Assembly (NCBI RefSeq): GCF_028453695.1 | Contig: NC_135772.1 | Location: forward strand, 9,858,001-9,922,000 | Direction of reading: 5' to 3' | Length of the DNA stretch: 64,000 bases | Source: Augochlora pura | Lineage: Eukaryota; Arthropoda; Insecta; Hymenoptera; Halictidae | Shown: one piece after another, positions 10,832 through 22,076 of the stretch | How positions within the stretch are numbered: the stretch's first letter is position 1 | How the letters are laid out: the number at the start of each line of letters is the position of its first letter | The notes under the pieces: generated by a model | What the model was told of the DNA's origin: nothing | Seen by the model: the letters and a program-made list of their open reading frames with translations, nothing else | Database searches by the model: none | Made by a program: the position numbers and the translations under genes

Positions 10832-11067
10832 AGTCTGAGTCAAAATATACGAGAATCCGAAATATTTTGTCAGACTCACAGTGGTTCTATTCTGTATAAC
10901 CTGGAGCATTTTATGCACCATGAAATTGAATTTTACGACTCGTATTACAGTTAACAGTTGTTAACCATGTTTTAAGCATAAGTAAATTTGATAAAAATTA
11001 TGTTAAAACGTGGCATGATAATTTTTAGCAGGCGCCTTGGAGTCGCCACTCGACCGCAAAGGGTTAA
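10832..11067 (-). mobile_element. Remnant of TTAA MITE, GTGGCGACT family
   Basis: Only the right end is clear: GGAGTCGCCACTCGA followed by GCAAAGGGTTAA (TTAA at 11064-11067). It is the inverse of the left end at 20681 (TTAACCCTTTGCACTCGAGT then GGCGACTC). The left boundary is not visible. 10832 is only where the neighbouring mariner homology ends. Confidence 0.5.
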
Positions 11068-12427
11068 TTCCGGTATAAAAGAATAGTGTGTCTAAATATA
11101 CATAACTGTGAAAAATAAAAAAATTAAACTAATCATTGAAAATTCGGTCGATTTACAGTTTAGAGAGACGGGGAGCTGGCGCCGCGTATTTTGCAAAAGG
11201 CGCGCACAGTGTTGCGGTTACCCGAGGCATTCATTGAAAAGCGTTATTGCCGATACTCGAGTTTGCGCGAAGAATTCTCGAGAGCTTCCTGCGGCGTGAA
11301 CCATGCGGCAAGAAGAGCCTCGCTTACCGAGAGGAACTTTGAAATGAAAAATAAACGGTGCGAGAGGACGAGCGGAGATCCAGGTGGTTCGATGTTCTGA
11401 CAGTTTTCACGCGCAAACAAACATACGAGGGTTACTCCGAAAGTTTTGACAAGCTGGAGATCCGTTTCGAAATATGTTAAACGTTCTTGCATATTGTGCG
11501 AGGCGGCATCGTTGAACGGTCTTTCCAAAATCATGAAATCTCTCTTTCGTTATAGCTTTTTCCAAAATCATGAAATTTCTCTTTCGTTATAGTTTTTTTT
11601 TCCGAAATATCGTAATGAAATACGAAAAATTGGCAATGTTTTATAAAAGTTTCATTTCTTATATGGAAACTGGATTTTCGAGCAAATGCAAATTATTCTG
11701 TCAGCGACAAAATGATGGGAAAAATTCTTTTGATTGCATGAACTTTCTTTCATTTATACAAATCCGCAGACGAAATAAATTCGTGAAAATTTGCAATGTG
11801 TTCATATATTTATAAATCATTCAGAGATTTTTGGAAAAATTTCTATTTCTATTATTTCGATCAGATGACCGATTTCTCACTTTACAATTATTAAAATTAT
11901 AAAAACATTTCCATGAGAAATGATCGGGCAAATTACATTGTTAGAGAAAATACTACAATAAACGCAAAACTAGAATTAACACTGGAACTATCAATTCTCA
12001 AATGCGACTAATGTATATTGATTGATAACAATAACAAATGTAAAGAATTTTATCTAAACATTTTTATAGTGTTAAGAACTGCAAAAGAAAAAATTGGAAA
12101 CTTTTCATTTTGACTTCCTTGGTAATTTCAGTATTGAATGAAGTTTCTCCTTCTTTCTTATTCATATGATATTCTACACAAAATCGAAATTTGAGAGACT
12201 GAGACCGTTTTGTGTAAAAATATCGAAAGTATTTGATCTTGCAATAGTGAAAACTGTACAAAAATAATTGCTCCATTGTGCTATTGAAATAAAAGGTAAC
12301 AGAAAGTCGAAGAACTATCATTGTATCTTACATTCTGGAATTCTAATTATGAATTATTCCCAACACATAACAAACGTTGATAACAAAAACCCAGTCGGAT
12401 GCAAATTATTTAAATTAAAGTTATATA
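11068..12427. other. Intergenic or intronic stretch
   Basis: It contains a GC-richer part (11160-11520) with open frames up to 96 codons on the minus strand, none recognisable. A tandem duplication follows, then AT-rich DNA. Near 11975-12074 a TTAACACT...AGTGTTAA pair about 100 bp apart may be a small MITE, but only about 8 bases match. Confidence 0.35.
11523..11598 (+). repeat. Two-copy tandem repeat, unit about 37 bp
   Basis: The unit TCCAAAATCATGAAATCTCT plus CTTTCGTTATAG is present twice in a row with one or two base changes. The second unit runs into a T-tract. Confidence 0.75.
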
Positions 12428-12677
12428 TTGGGTTGTCCGGAAAGTTCGTGCCGATTTTTGGTAGGTAGCGTGAGAGGCCTGACTGAATATATTACAATTA
12501 TTGAAAACAAATGACATGTGTACATATTCTAAAAGAGATAACTTCAGCTATATTTGGGAAAAAGTTTGGTTACGATTCGTTCATTTTTATCCTAATTTAA
12601 TAAATGTATACTCATATTTAAATGAGCTGCGTTTTAAGTTTCCTAAAAAATCGGCACGAACTTTCCGGACAACCCAA
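12428..12677 (+). mobile_element. 250-bp mariner-type MITE (TTGGGTTGTCCGG ends)
   Basis: Flanked by TA on both sides (12426-12427 and 12678-12679). The left end TTGGGTTGTCCGGAAAGTTC continues through GTGCCGATTTTT. The right end is a near-perfect inverse, reading AAATCGGCACGAACTTTCCG and then GACAACCCAA. The terminal repeats of about 32 bp and the TA target are those of a Tc1/mariner element. The 250-bp size and lack of an open frame make it non-autonomous. Confidence 0.9.
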
Positions 12678-12679
12678 TA

Positions 12680-15600
12680 GATAATTAATACGTATTAGAC
12701 AAATTCATCGGTAATAAAGTATGAAAATTGCGATATCATTTATGGATCACATTCGGTTGAATCGACGTTCCGTTGGTCATAGCCGGTGGTTATTCCGTGT
12801 TTAATTTCCGCCAACAAATGCCGCTCACCTGTTCCACTCAATCTATACGTCGCATTCCCGGTTTTTTTTTTCTTTTTTAATTGAAACCTTAATGCCGCGG
12901 TATTGCGATTTCGCGGCATTGAAACAGTGCGGTGCATACTTGCCAGTTGCACGCCGCAGAAACCGAGGCGGCAGCGGCAAAACGTATTAACACACAATGA
13001 GATAGTTTTGTTCCACCGCTCCTTGGGAGCCGTGCACTCGCTTTGCTTCTCTTTCCGACGGAAGCACGTTCCGTGCCATGGATATCTGTCTACCTGGTGT
13101 CCGAGAATTTGTTAAATTCTACGCACCTCTCTCACCATCTTATTTCACCTCTCGCCACCTTTGCTCCTGAATATATCTCATAATTATGATTATAGGCATC
13201 AATGTTCCTAAACTTTCGTTTCGCGATATCGATTTAAACTTCTGATAAATTATTACGTGCACATTGCAGGTTAATCTCTCTGTTATTTATGTTCCGGCAT
13301 AGAAAATGATAAAAATACATCCTCCAAATATAATTACAAAATACGATAAGGAGTTAATTTTGTTCATTAATTTGAAGGAGATGGTTTTTGGTGATTATAC
13401 GGATAGCAATTTTTAGCACGATTATGACAGTTTATCAGTTTTCGAAATAAATCTTCAACGGTGCTTCTTTTAGATCCATTATATGTTTGAAATACCGTTG
13501 GTTAATAATAACTCATTGATTTGCCAAATACAGAACGGATCCACAGAAACACTGAAATATGTACAACGTAGTATTTTCGCATAACTTGAACCGCGGCTTC
13601 GTCGGAAACCAGAAACTGGAAACGAAGGGATAAAATGTAACATTGAAAAGGTTAATGGTCCGTTCCGATGGCGAGCAAGTTCGTCTAGAAACAGTCAAAA
13701 GATCGCAATAACTGTTACAATGACGTTAAAAATACGGAAGACTCGCTAATTAACACCGACAGCGAAGTAATCAAATAGTCAGAGTTATACTAACAAGGCA
13801 GATAAGAAGGGAACGCACGTGAACGAGCAAATTACTGGTTCGGCAATCAACGAAGGTATACAAATGGCGACGACTCGTGAAATTAGTGCCTGTATTTCCG
13901 GACGTATTCCGCTAATTGGCGACGGTTCACAATTATATTCTCCGCAGTGGTAAACGTACACGCGCAAACGAGTGGAATTAAAGCCAACCTTCCTACGGAC
14001 CCGCTTGTAATTGTGAGGAATACATTGTGGCAAGCTCAGCTGATGGGTTCGGATCATCTATCTGGCTAAGAGCCGCCCGGGAGAAAAATTTCTCGCGGCC
14101 AGAGGAGTCGGGCGAATGTTCCGAGTACCTTAGCAGTCGAATGAGCTGATTAAGAGGTGACTGGTTGCCATTAATTTATACAGCTTTTCTACTCATCCGC
14201 GCGTTTTTCTGCCGACGATGTAGGCTAATTGTTTGCTTTTTTACTGCTTTTCTATCGTTGGACGGTTTCATTTTCGAAAACTTCTCGTAGCGTTAATATT
14301 TAATGGATTCTGTGGAAAAAATGAAATACTCTTTCCAATTATTAAATACTGTGTTATTTATAGCATGAGCTGTGAGTTAACACTTGGAAAGTCTATCGGA
14401 CCTATTACAGATTTTTTATTAAGATCGGTGTAAATGAAAATATACGGACGAAGAGTTTCTATTTAAAATACTCGGACTGTTAATCTACGACAAAATGTAA
14501 ACTGCTACAGTTCTTCCATAATTTCTACCGTAATTAATTTCTACATGGACGATCAGATTTTGAAAATACAGATAAATCTTTCAACAACCACAGTCCTTTT
14601 ACAAAATGTTGAGAATTACTTTAATCATTTCACACGAGGCGTGTTTGTTGTTTGCAAAGTTTTTCAAATTCGTCCTGTCCTACAAAATTGCGAATTATAT
14701 GATTCATTAAGAGAATGTCGTTGGAAGTGCATTGAAACCAGTCGATTCGGTATATAAAGGGCGCTTCAGGGAAGAAGTTGATAGCCAGCCGTGAAAATTA
14801 AACTCGAGTATTTTGCGAACACCGCTTACATGGAGGACTCACAAAGGACAGACCGTTAGGCATCTCCTTTGCGCGAAGCTCGCTGTGGACCATTGTGTGC
14901 GGACGTTTTGATAAATTGCCGAATAATTGTCAAATGTTAAAAAACGACGAGCCCGAGGCGACACGCAGAAAAAGGTCGGTCCGAAGTGGAGACAACCAGA
15001 GGCGTTGACCGCTCCTGTTAAACATGTGCGAAGATGTCCGAATTCGCTCCTTCGCTGAGCTTCAACACACGAAGGAATTCCATAGAATTTGCATCCTTAA
15101 AGTTCGCTGGGACTGAAGTATCAAAAATTTTCTTATATATTTTTGATCAAACTTTCGTTTAGTGTGTTTTGAAACTGGCAGTATCAACGACGTGAAATAT
15201 TTGAATAAAAAGACCCCTTGGGTCAGGTTTTGTTCGACATATAAAACAAATAGTATGGAAGTTAGTAAATTGTTTTTATAATTTTCAAAATCACTGTAAA
15301 TTATTATACACATTTTCTATGTCAAATAATCGAACCGTTAATTTATAACAAAATGCAAGCTGTTACACGTTACGTAAGATATTAAACAAAGCAAGAATGT
15401 GCGCATTTGTCATTAGATTGTGTTAAAGATATTCTAGCTTTATAAGTATATTAGTATCATAGTACAGAAAGTATATTAGTACACCCAAAATGTATCAATA
15501 AATTCTCTATTTAATACGGGCAGACCGTTTCGAAAGAACTTTTATGTTTCAGCATTTCGCATAATATAATGATTATTTACAGCCTCGCCGCCTCGTGTTT

Positions 15601-16039
15601 TTCACGCGCATTCTATTTCCTACCCGTAAATGTCACCGCGCAATGCACTTGTACAATTTGTTAGCGCGGCGTTCGTGCCGTTGACTAATTAAGTTTGAAA
15701 TTCAAAAGCGGTTCAGACTGAAAGAGGAAGAAACAAAAGTACCGAACCGGCCGGAGAAGAAGCTCCAGATAAAGATCAAGATACAAAAGAGCAAGAGGAG
15801 TATGTGTTTATGCTTGGCCTTTTAGCGCTGCTTTGCTTACTGTTCAGCCAACCGTGCGCACGCAAACGCATACAAAGCCATTTACGCCTCCGCGCCGCTG
15901 CAGCGACCGATCATGCAATGCCGTATTTTCTTTTGATACTGCTTTCACTCCTCTCCGACCAAAGATAATGCACCGATAAATGTATCGCCGACAAACTTGA
16001 CGCTGTCCACGCGGACGAATCAATGAACACCGACTAAAC
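12680..16039. other. Long non-coding stretch
   Basis: No gene is supportable. GC-richer pockets lie at 12760-13110, 13790-14160, 14830-15060 and 15590-16030. Open frames of 60-90 codons are present but show no domain, signal peptide or splice structure. The only regulatory-looking sequence is the TATA-like site noted at 14748. Confidence 0.4.
14748..14775 (+). promoter_or_regulatory. TATA-box-like sequence
   Basis: GGTATATAAAGGGCGCTTCA matches the consensus TATAAA box followed by a G/C-rich flank. The sequence then becomes GC-richer for about 300 bp. No transcript or open frame downstream confirms a promoter. Confidence 0.25.
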
Positions 16040-16053
16040 AAAAGTATCTTTTA
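16040..16053 (+). repeat. Target-site duplication, left copy
   Basis: AAAAGTATCTTTTA, identical to 17666-17679. It brackets the LINE fragment, as expected of target-primed reverse transcription. Confidence 0.85.
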
Positions 16054-16139
16054 CCCAAGGAATTATATTTAGCATGAAAACGAGCCAACCATATACCCCA
16101 AAGATCCTTACGAATGGTATACAAATTAAAATTTGTGGA

Positions 16140-16567
16140 CACCGTCAGAATACTCGGACTGCTCTTTGACAGGAAATTAACCTAGACCAACCATATCAAA
16201 TACTTGCCTGAGAAGATTAAATGTAATAAAATCTCTAGCCCATAACAATTGAGGATCAGATCAGGGGACGCTCCTTAAAAGCTATCGTGCTCTAATTTTA
16301 TCTAAAATAGATTATGGAGCAATTATTTATAATTCAGCTAAAGTCAGAGTATTACAACTCCTTGAACCCATACATAACGCTGCATTGAGATTAGCCACAC
16401 AGCTATACCGCACTTGCCCAACGAGCGGTATTTTATTTGAAGCTAAAGAAATACCGCTTGACCAAAGAAGGAGATTATTATGCGTCTTATATGCCTTGAA
16501 AATATCCTCTACACCTAACAACCCCACTTTTAATTACATCTTCAAAAACAAGTTCAATAACTTATAA
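16140..16567 (+). pseudogene. Reverse transcriptase C-terminal remnant
   Basis: End of a LINE reverse transcriptase in two frames. VRILGLLFDRKLT (from 16144) matches the family motif that precedes a Trp; here that position is a stop, 16183-16185. A frameshift follows. From 16274 the frame reads LLKSYRALILSKIDYGA and continues through an RLATQLYRT stretch to a stop at 16565-16567. The catalytic YADD region lies upstream and is absent because of 5' truncation. Confidence 0.8.
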
Positions 16568-16643
16568 ACTTATCTACCGGTCCCTCCTTATGTTAAAATC
16601 AATGAACACCTATCCTCCTCTGCATTAAAAAAATATCCCAATC

Positions 16644-17614
16644 ATGGAACGCAAACAGGAAACAATAGCCCCTTGGACCATCTTAACAGCCCAAATTGAT
16701 ATAGATTTAGCCGACTCTGCAAAGGATACAAGAAGTAGTCAAGAACACGTCATCAAATTTTTAGAACTTAATAACAATGAATATCTCCACCACAATAAAC
16801 TGTACATAGACGCCTCAAAATCAGATCACGGAGTCGGTTACGCCATCGTCATGGGAAACGAGACATTTAAACATCGTCTTCCTAACCAAGCGTCTATTTT
16901 CTCTGCTGAAACCTACGCAATATATGACGCCCTAAAACTAATCCAGGTTAACAACATCCAAAATTATGTTATTTACTCCGATTCTATGAGCGTCATCCAA
17001 GCATTATTAACCCCCTTGAAAAGGAAAAAAGTGAACTAATTAAAAACATCCTAATGATATGCACTGATCTCACCAAGCTAAACAAAAATATAACTATAGC
17101 ATGGGCACCTTTCTACCAAGGAATAAGTGGGAACGAAAAAGCAGACTCCAGTTCTAAGGAAGCAACAACTCTCCTGCTAAACGAAGAGAACCCCTCTATC
17201 CCCCATCTGGAGCTCATCAACCGCTTCAAGAATATCGTTAGAATGCAATGGAATCAGACCTAGATCACCTCTAAAAGAACAAAAATCCAGAATGTGGTTA
17301 AAGACTTCATGCAAGAAATTCCTACCAATGATCTGACCAGGAAGAAGAGGATAATAATGTCTCGCCTGAGGACCGGTCACACCAGAATTACACATGAACA
17401 TTTACTGAAAAAAATGGAACCACCAACTTGCAACACCTGTCGTACTCAAATCACTGTTCACCACCTCCTATATGATTGCAGAAGATTTAAAGCCTATAGA
17501 AGCAAGTATAAAATGAACCCCCACACGACACTGACCTCGGAAAAAAACATCAAAAACACCTTGGAATATCTATTTGACTCCAATCTCGCCACCAAAATCT
17601 ACTTCATTAAATGA
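16644..17614 (+). pseudogene. RNase H and C-terminal zinc-knuckle remnant of LINE ORF2
   Basis: RNase H removes RNA from RNA:DNA hybrids during retrotransposition. Visible motifs, in order, are LYIDASKSDHGVGYA (first catalytic Asp), FSAETYAIYDAL (Glu), VIYSDSMSVI (Asp) and GISGNEKADSSSKEA (final Asp). All four acidic positions are kept. The first part is in one frame (16644-17039). The second part (17054 onward) is in another, so a frameshift lies near 17030-17050. An in-frame TAG at 17261-17263 interrupts it again. The last segment (17294-17614) carries C-x2-C-x7-H-x4-C (CNTC ... HHLLYDC), typical of the C-terminus of this element class, and ends at TGA 17612-17614. Confidence 0.88.
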
Positions 17615-17665
17615 ATCCCGTCGCTAATGACCCTGATGTCGAACGACGTTAAAACCTCACTAAAA

Positions 17666-17679
17666 AAAAGTATCTTTTA
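17666..17679 (+). repeat. Target-site duplication, right copy
   Basis: AAAAGTATCTTTTA, identical to 16040-16053. It directly follows the A-rich 3' end of the LINE fragment. Confidence 0.85.
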
Positions 17680-19698
17680 TTTATTTTAATCTTAGAGACT
17701 ACGAAACAAAGTTACTTTTATGCAGACTGAACGGCGCCGAAATTAGAATACCCTGAAATACAATTTTTGCTGCCATAAAACGCGATGGATGATTGATATA
17801 AAGTCGAAACTTTATGTTTCTGTTGGAGATATATGAGTTTATTTTGAACGGATTTAAAGTCGTGTTGCAGAACAATTTATGTGAGCGCGATAAAAACATG
17901 TTTTTTTTTTTTTGTAAAACATTAATGTTTGCGCCTCGAAACGCCAAGAAAAACGGGTACGAATTTTTCGTGGAAGAATTGTAGTTTTACGTATTGCTTA
18001 AATACAGTGGTTATCTATAACATTGTGCTATAATCAGCAAACGGTAGCAACAATGTTGAAGACGTATCAAACATCATTGCTAGAGAATAAAGAAAGATTG
18101 ACAAACGGAATCCAAATAGCGAAAACGTTTAAAGAATTTAAAAACAGTGTCTTGCAATTTTTGTCTTAGTAATATTTTTAACAGGCAAAATGATTGCCTA
18201 TGAATCTACTCATACAGAGAAAATTATATTGTATGTTTCTCGCAAAAAAAAAGAAGAATACATGTTACCTTAACCGCATATTTATTTAAGAATTTAATCT
18301 TGTCAGAGTGATTTTTATGTTCCTATCTAACGTGGTACAAACATTAAAGATTTAAAGAATAGGAGTGCGGCAGAAAACGTGTTAAAATATGTACAAGTAA
18401 CTACAGACAATTTCCGACATTCAACATTCTAAGCCACCTTGTTTCTACTCCGATAAAAAAGAAATCCTTTTCGACTACATCACACATTTATACACGAAAA
18501 AATCAAATGATTTATTCAAACCGAATAGGGGATGTCCTGAGCGAATTCAGCTGGCTTTTCGCATGAGAACGCAATTTGAAAACAAACTTTTACGTATATT
18601 GAAATCACCGCAACGAGATTTGCCATTTAACGGATCGTTGTTCTTCGTTGTCATTCTGCATTACTCTTTGTCGACAATAAACGTGTAACGTATTGCCAAC
18701 GTGTTGTTCACAAAGAAGCATCTAATTACGGCCGAACAATGAAAAAGAGCAATGGGCGCAGTCTCGCGTCGCGAACGTTGCAGAATCGACGGAACTGCCG
18801 CGATTTTTCTGGCGATAGGATCGTAAATATAGGAAAAGTCTATCCGGCAAGCGTTCCAACGAAATCCGGTTAATGCTATCGGGATTTAATTAAACGGCAG
18901 GAAGGGATTAACGAAGAAGAAAGTGCCAGGCGAGCGAGCGAGCGAGGTCGGCATTCGACGGATTTCTAACGAGCACCGACAAATAGTGCACTTGAAATCT
19001 GAAAAACAGCAGGAAAGCTACAGAGGAGTGAACGACGAAATCCGAGCTTCCCCGGCATCCTTCGGCCGGGAAAGCCGGGTCGCCGCGCGCCGTCTCTTTG
19101 ACACGGTCGTATCGGAGTAACGCGATTAAGTAATTAGAGGATTTTTAATCTTGTCCCTCTCACGCCCTCGTTTTGGCGCCGGTCACGAGTTGGCGAAAAA
19201 ATAAATAAACTCGAAGCCGCGCGCCGTTCACGAATTAAATCGCTGATGAAGAGCCGCACCTCTGTTCTTGCTGCCACTCTTTTCCTCCCGTATCTCCCTC
19301 ATTCGCCTATTTTTCGCTGCTCTCTCCCTCTCCCTCTCTTTCTCCCTTTCTCTCTCTCACTCTCTCCCTCTCTCTCTTTCTCTTTCTCGTGTCCTCTCTA
19401 AATCGATAAATTATTCTCGACGAAACGAAGGGCTTTCAATCCTCCTTTCGGCCTTGTTCGAACCGGTGGTTTATATCTGTTCGCCTTTGCGACGATTAAA
19501 CAGACGCTATTGCAAAATACAATACCTTCCCGGAGAGCAATGCGCAAATTATCGAGCTAATACTTTACCGTGTTGCATCGATTAGCATCTGCTACGAGAG
19601 ACAGAATTTTTCTCTACGTTAATTGTAGAATGGTTTAACACTTCGACTGCCACGAAAATTCCTTTTCTATGCTAATCAGTTATAATTTCCTAATGTTA
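17680..19698. other. Non-coding stretch with a GC-rich, TC-repeat island
   Basis: 17.7-18.6 kb is AT-rich with no gene. 18.7-19.6 kb is CpG-richer and contains a (TC)n tract at about 19319-19390. Plus-strand open frames at 18923-19120 and 19268-19585 are low-complexity or unremarkable. TTAACACTTCGACTGCCACG near 19636 looks like one end of a TTAA repeat with no partner found. The island could be regulatory, but no splice or coding evidence was seen. Confidence 0.4.
19319..19390 (+). repeat. (TC)n tract
   Basis: Pyrimidine-only dinucleotide-like run of about 70 bp with CCC interruptions. It is GAGA-rich on the other strand. Confidence 0.85.
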
Positions 19699-19915
19699 TT
19701 AACCTTTTGCACTCCGTTGTTCCGTCGCATTAAGTTTATTAGCGATTTACAACTATTTTTCGATGTCTACAAATTCATATAAATCGAAAATCATAATAAT
19801 ATTATATATACGTATACATATATGTATACATATATAACGTATGCTATATAATAATATAAATATTCATAAGCGCTGGTAGGTAACATCCATGATGGCGCGG
19901 AGTGCAAAGGGTTAA
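19699..19915 (-). mobile_element. TTAA-type MITE, CCCTTTGCACTCC family, copy 2 (inverted)
   Basis: 217 bp with TTAA at 19699-19702 and 19912-19915. The right end reads GCGCGGAGTGCAAAGGGTTAA, the inverse of the left end of the element at 2352. It also shares, in inverted order, the CATCCATGATGG segment and a core of AT-rich palindromic DNA. It is shorter than copy 1 because the AT-rich core differs in length. Confidence 0.75.
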
Positions 19916-20017
19916 GATGCGCAAAGCGTAAGAATGTAGAGCAAGCATACAATTGATGGTATACAACCTTGTTTTACAATCTTAATTGAAGTGTTGTCAT
20001 TTCTTTATAAGGAGAAA

Positions 20018-20250
20018 TACAGGGTGAGCCGGCATTCGTAGCGCAATCGTAACGAAGACGAATCTTACGTGAAAAAATGAAAGCAAAATTTGGTATGACA
20101 TTTTTTTTTATCTCGGGCTCCATTTTCAAGAAAATCAACTTCAAAGTTTGTTCACCTTTGTGAAGAATTTAGTTGTCGTCTATTCTACTTCAGTTGCTCC
20201 CACTGTCCAAGATATTGTTTACAAGCATTAACAAACATTCCGTTTACTAC
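20018..20250 (+). mobile_element. Single arm of a foldback-type element
   Basis: It starts TACAGGGTGAGCCGG and is homologous, over about 200 bp, to the arms of the palindromic element at 53915-54929. Shared parts include the outer TACAGGG end, a TTACGTGAAAAA block, a GTATGACATTTTTTT block and a CCAAGATATTGTTTACAA block. No opposing arm follows; the 251-bp MITE starts at 20265. Confidence 0.65.
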
Positions 20251-20264
20251 ATTGTTTGCAACAG

Positions 20265-20515
20265 TTAACCCCTTGCACTACAATAACGAGTCAGACTCGT
20301 GATGAAGATTTTATGCAAGCTCTGCTAAGTATGAATATTATTAATTCCTTCTACGACGAAGTAAGAATAAATTCTTCTGTTATCAAAGCATAGAAACGAA
20401 TTTAAATAAAGACAATACAGGAAATAAAAATTGTCTGATCCTATTAGGAAAATTATTAAGTACAAATAAGTGCTAATCGCCACAGAATGAAAGGGGCGGT
20501 AGTGCAAGGGGTTAA
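20265..20515 (+). mobile_element. 251-bp TTAA MITE, CCCCTTGCACTA family, copy 2
   Basis: Both TTAA ends are intact. The left end is TTAACCCCTTGCACTACAAT and the right end GTGCAAGGGGTTAA. It has the same length and orientation as the copies at 2829 and 24316. The motif ACGAGTCAGACTCGTGA near the left end is itself palindromic. Ends are better preserved than in copy 1. Confidence 0.88.
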
Positions 20516-20680
20516 TGTTAATACTTACATAGTCTTTACGAAATTGTGTTTTATGAAAGTGTCATATTTAAACAATATACGAGGAGAATAGAAAAATATA
20601 ATCAAACAATTACAGTAACTAGTTGAAGGTATACTATCGAGTTTCAAGCACTTGAAAGTAAAACTATTTCTGCTTGGCTA

Positions 20681-20773
20681 TTAACCCTTTGCACTCGAGT
20701 GGCGACTCTGAGGCACCACTGCAATTGTTACATCACGTTCCAAAATAATATTTCTATTATAGAATACTTACAT
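20681..20773 (+). mobile_element. Truncated TTAA MITE, GTGGCGACT/GAGGCACC family
   Basis: It starts TTAACCCTTTGCACTCGAGT and continues with GGCGACTCTGAGGCACC. It matches the left part of the element at 57199-57444 up to a CACGTTCCAAAATAAT block, then ends abruptly where the next TTAA element begins at 20774. Confidence 0.7.
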
Positions 20774-21021
20774 TTAACCTTTTAGGTACGGCAGGATTTT
20801 GCGCAAATAAAGTTTTTCGCAACTAAATTATGATTTCCTCTTAATATATATTTTTTCCGGATATCTATATATAGTACTAATAACATATATTCTTTTCTTA
20901 ATATATTGTATATACACACTGTTACTTTAATTGTTTGCGTTAATAAATAATAAAACAATTGAGTAAAGCACGAGCCATTCGCGAAAGCCACTGTAGTGGC
21001 GCGTAGTATCTAAAAGGTTAA
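20774..21021 (+). mobile_element. 248-bp TTAA MITE, AGGTACGGCAGGAT family
   Basis: TTAA at 20774-20777 and 21018-21021. The left end TTAACCTTTTAGGTACGG has the imperfect inverse ATCTAAAAGGTTAA on the right. The left part, including GGATTTTGCGCAAATAAA, is present in inverted form at 5003-5041. It adjoins the truncated element at 20681 without intervening sequence. Confidence 0.75.
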
Positions 21022-21832
21022 AACGTAAGACACCGCGCCACAATGAGCCGATTTATTCACCCGCGAAACGGAAGTCGATTCGGTTTTCAGGAAACGATTT
21101 CCCGTAGATAAAGGGGTTCGAGCGTCGTGTTTACAAAATGGTCCTCTTGCCGGGCAATTAGTCGTCGCTACCATCTTGCTCGGTGTTGCACGATCGAGTC
21201 CAATAAAAACTGGCGTCGCGTGTGAACGATAAGAGCGTGACAGTAATAGGTAGCGTAACATTAACAGCTGCTGGTAGGACTAACGATAATACCGATGACA
21301 GCGACGGAGGTGCTAGCGGGGACGGTAGTCGGAGGTTAGACAGTGACAAACCGCCTTGGCCCGGTGTGATTTCAGTTAATTGTCGGCGCGGCCATTTCTC
21401 ACTCGAACGGCTCTCGGCTTCTGCCCGCGCCGACGACGTTGTAAATATCCCTAAAGATGGTGCGAGTAAAGGGCTAAAGGTGGAACGTCTTACTCCGATG
21501 GCAGGCTTAGTTTATCCCGGCTTAACCTCGAGCCGGGCTGTATCTTTCCTTTTTCTCCTGTTCTTTCGTGGAAACTACCTCGCTTTTACGCGGAATGCAC
21601 AGAACTACGCACGTATGCGCATTATGTGAAAAATGTAATCGGAATTTCTCATTTCGAAGCTTCGATGCGTTTATCGAAACAACGTTTCGTATGTACATCT
21701 CCGGCGATAAGTATTCGAACTATACCGGTTTTACGCTCGAAGTTCATACTTCAGCTGACCGTGTTCGACTTATTTCAAATTACCTATTTTACTTGTTTAT
21801 GTATAGATTCAGAGAAACCCGAAAGATCCATA
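21022..21832. other. GC-richer stretch, no supported gene
   Basis: Overlapping open frames on both strands (up to 135 codons, 21222-21629) reflect low stop density in GC-rich DNA. None shows a domain, signal peptide or consistent splice sites. A promoter or regulatory function is possible but unproved. Confidence 0.35.
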
Positions 21833-22076
21833 TTAACACGATAAGCGCCACGTCATCCAAATATGGGTGACACTAATTTCTGACCAATCTTGAAAATTCA
21901 TTTTTATTGTAATATATATGAACAAATTGAATTTTACTAGACTGTTTCGTTTGCGAAAGAGCTCTAATGTCACCCACTATAACAGGTATTAATTTCCTAA
22001 TTTCGTTTTAATTAATTAAATTGCTGTAACTATGTATGGATTTTAGTGGTCAATTTGTCGACACTCAATGTGTTAA
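21833..22076 (+). mobile_element. TTAA MITE, TTAACACGATAAGCG type
   Basis: 244 bp between TTAA at 21833-21836 and 22073-22076. The left end TTAACACGATAAGCGCCACG and the right end GTCGACACTCAATGTGTTAA are imperfect inverses (about two thirds of positions match). Internally GGGTGACACTAA near the left is mirrored by AATGTCACCCAC. Size and TTAA boundaries match the other MITEs. Confidence 0.55.

Larger units (their letters stand above)
16054..17665 (+). mobile_element. 5'-truncated non-LTR retrotransposon (I/LOA-like, with RNase H)
   Basis: A 1.6-kb LINE fragment between 14-bp target duplications, ending in a short A-run. It keeps the end of the reverse transcriptase (thumb region, LGLLFD near 16156 and SKIDYGAIIYNSA near 16300), an RNase H domain and a C-terminal zinc-knuckle-like motif. 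An RNase H domain after the RT is typical of the I superfamily (I, LOA and relatives). The 5' part with endonuclease and most of the RT is missing. Stops and frameshifts show that it is dead. Confidence 0.9.
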
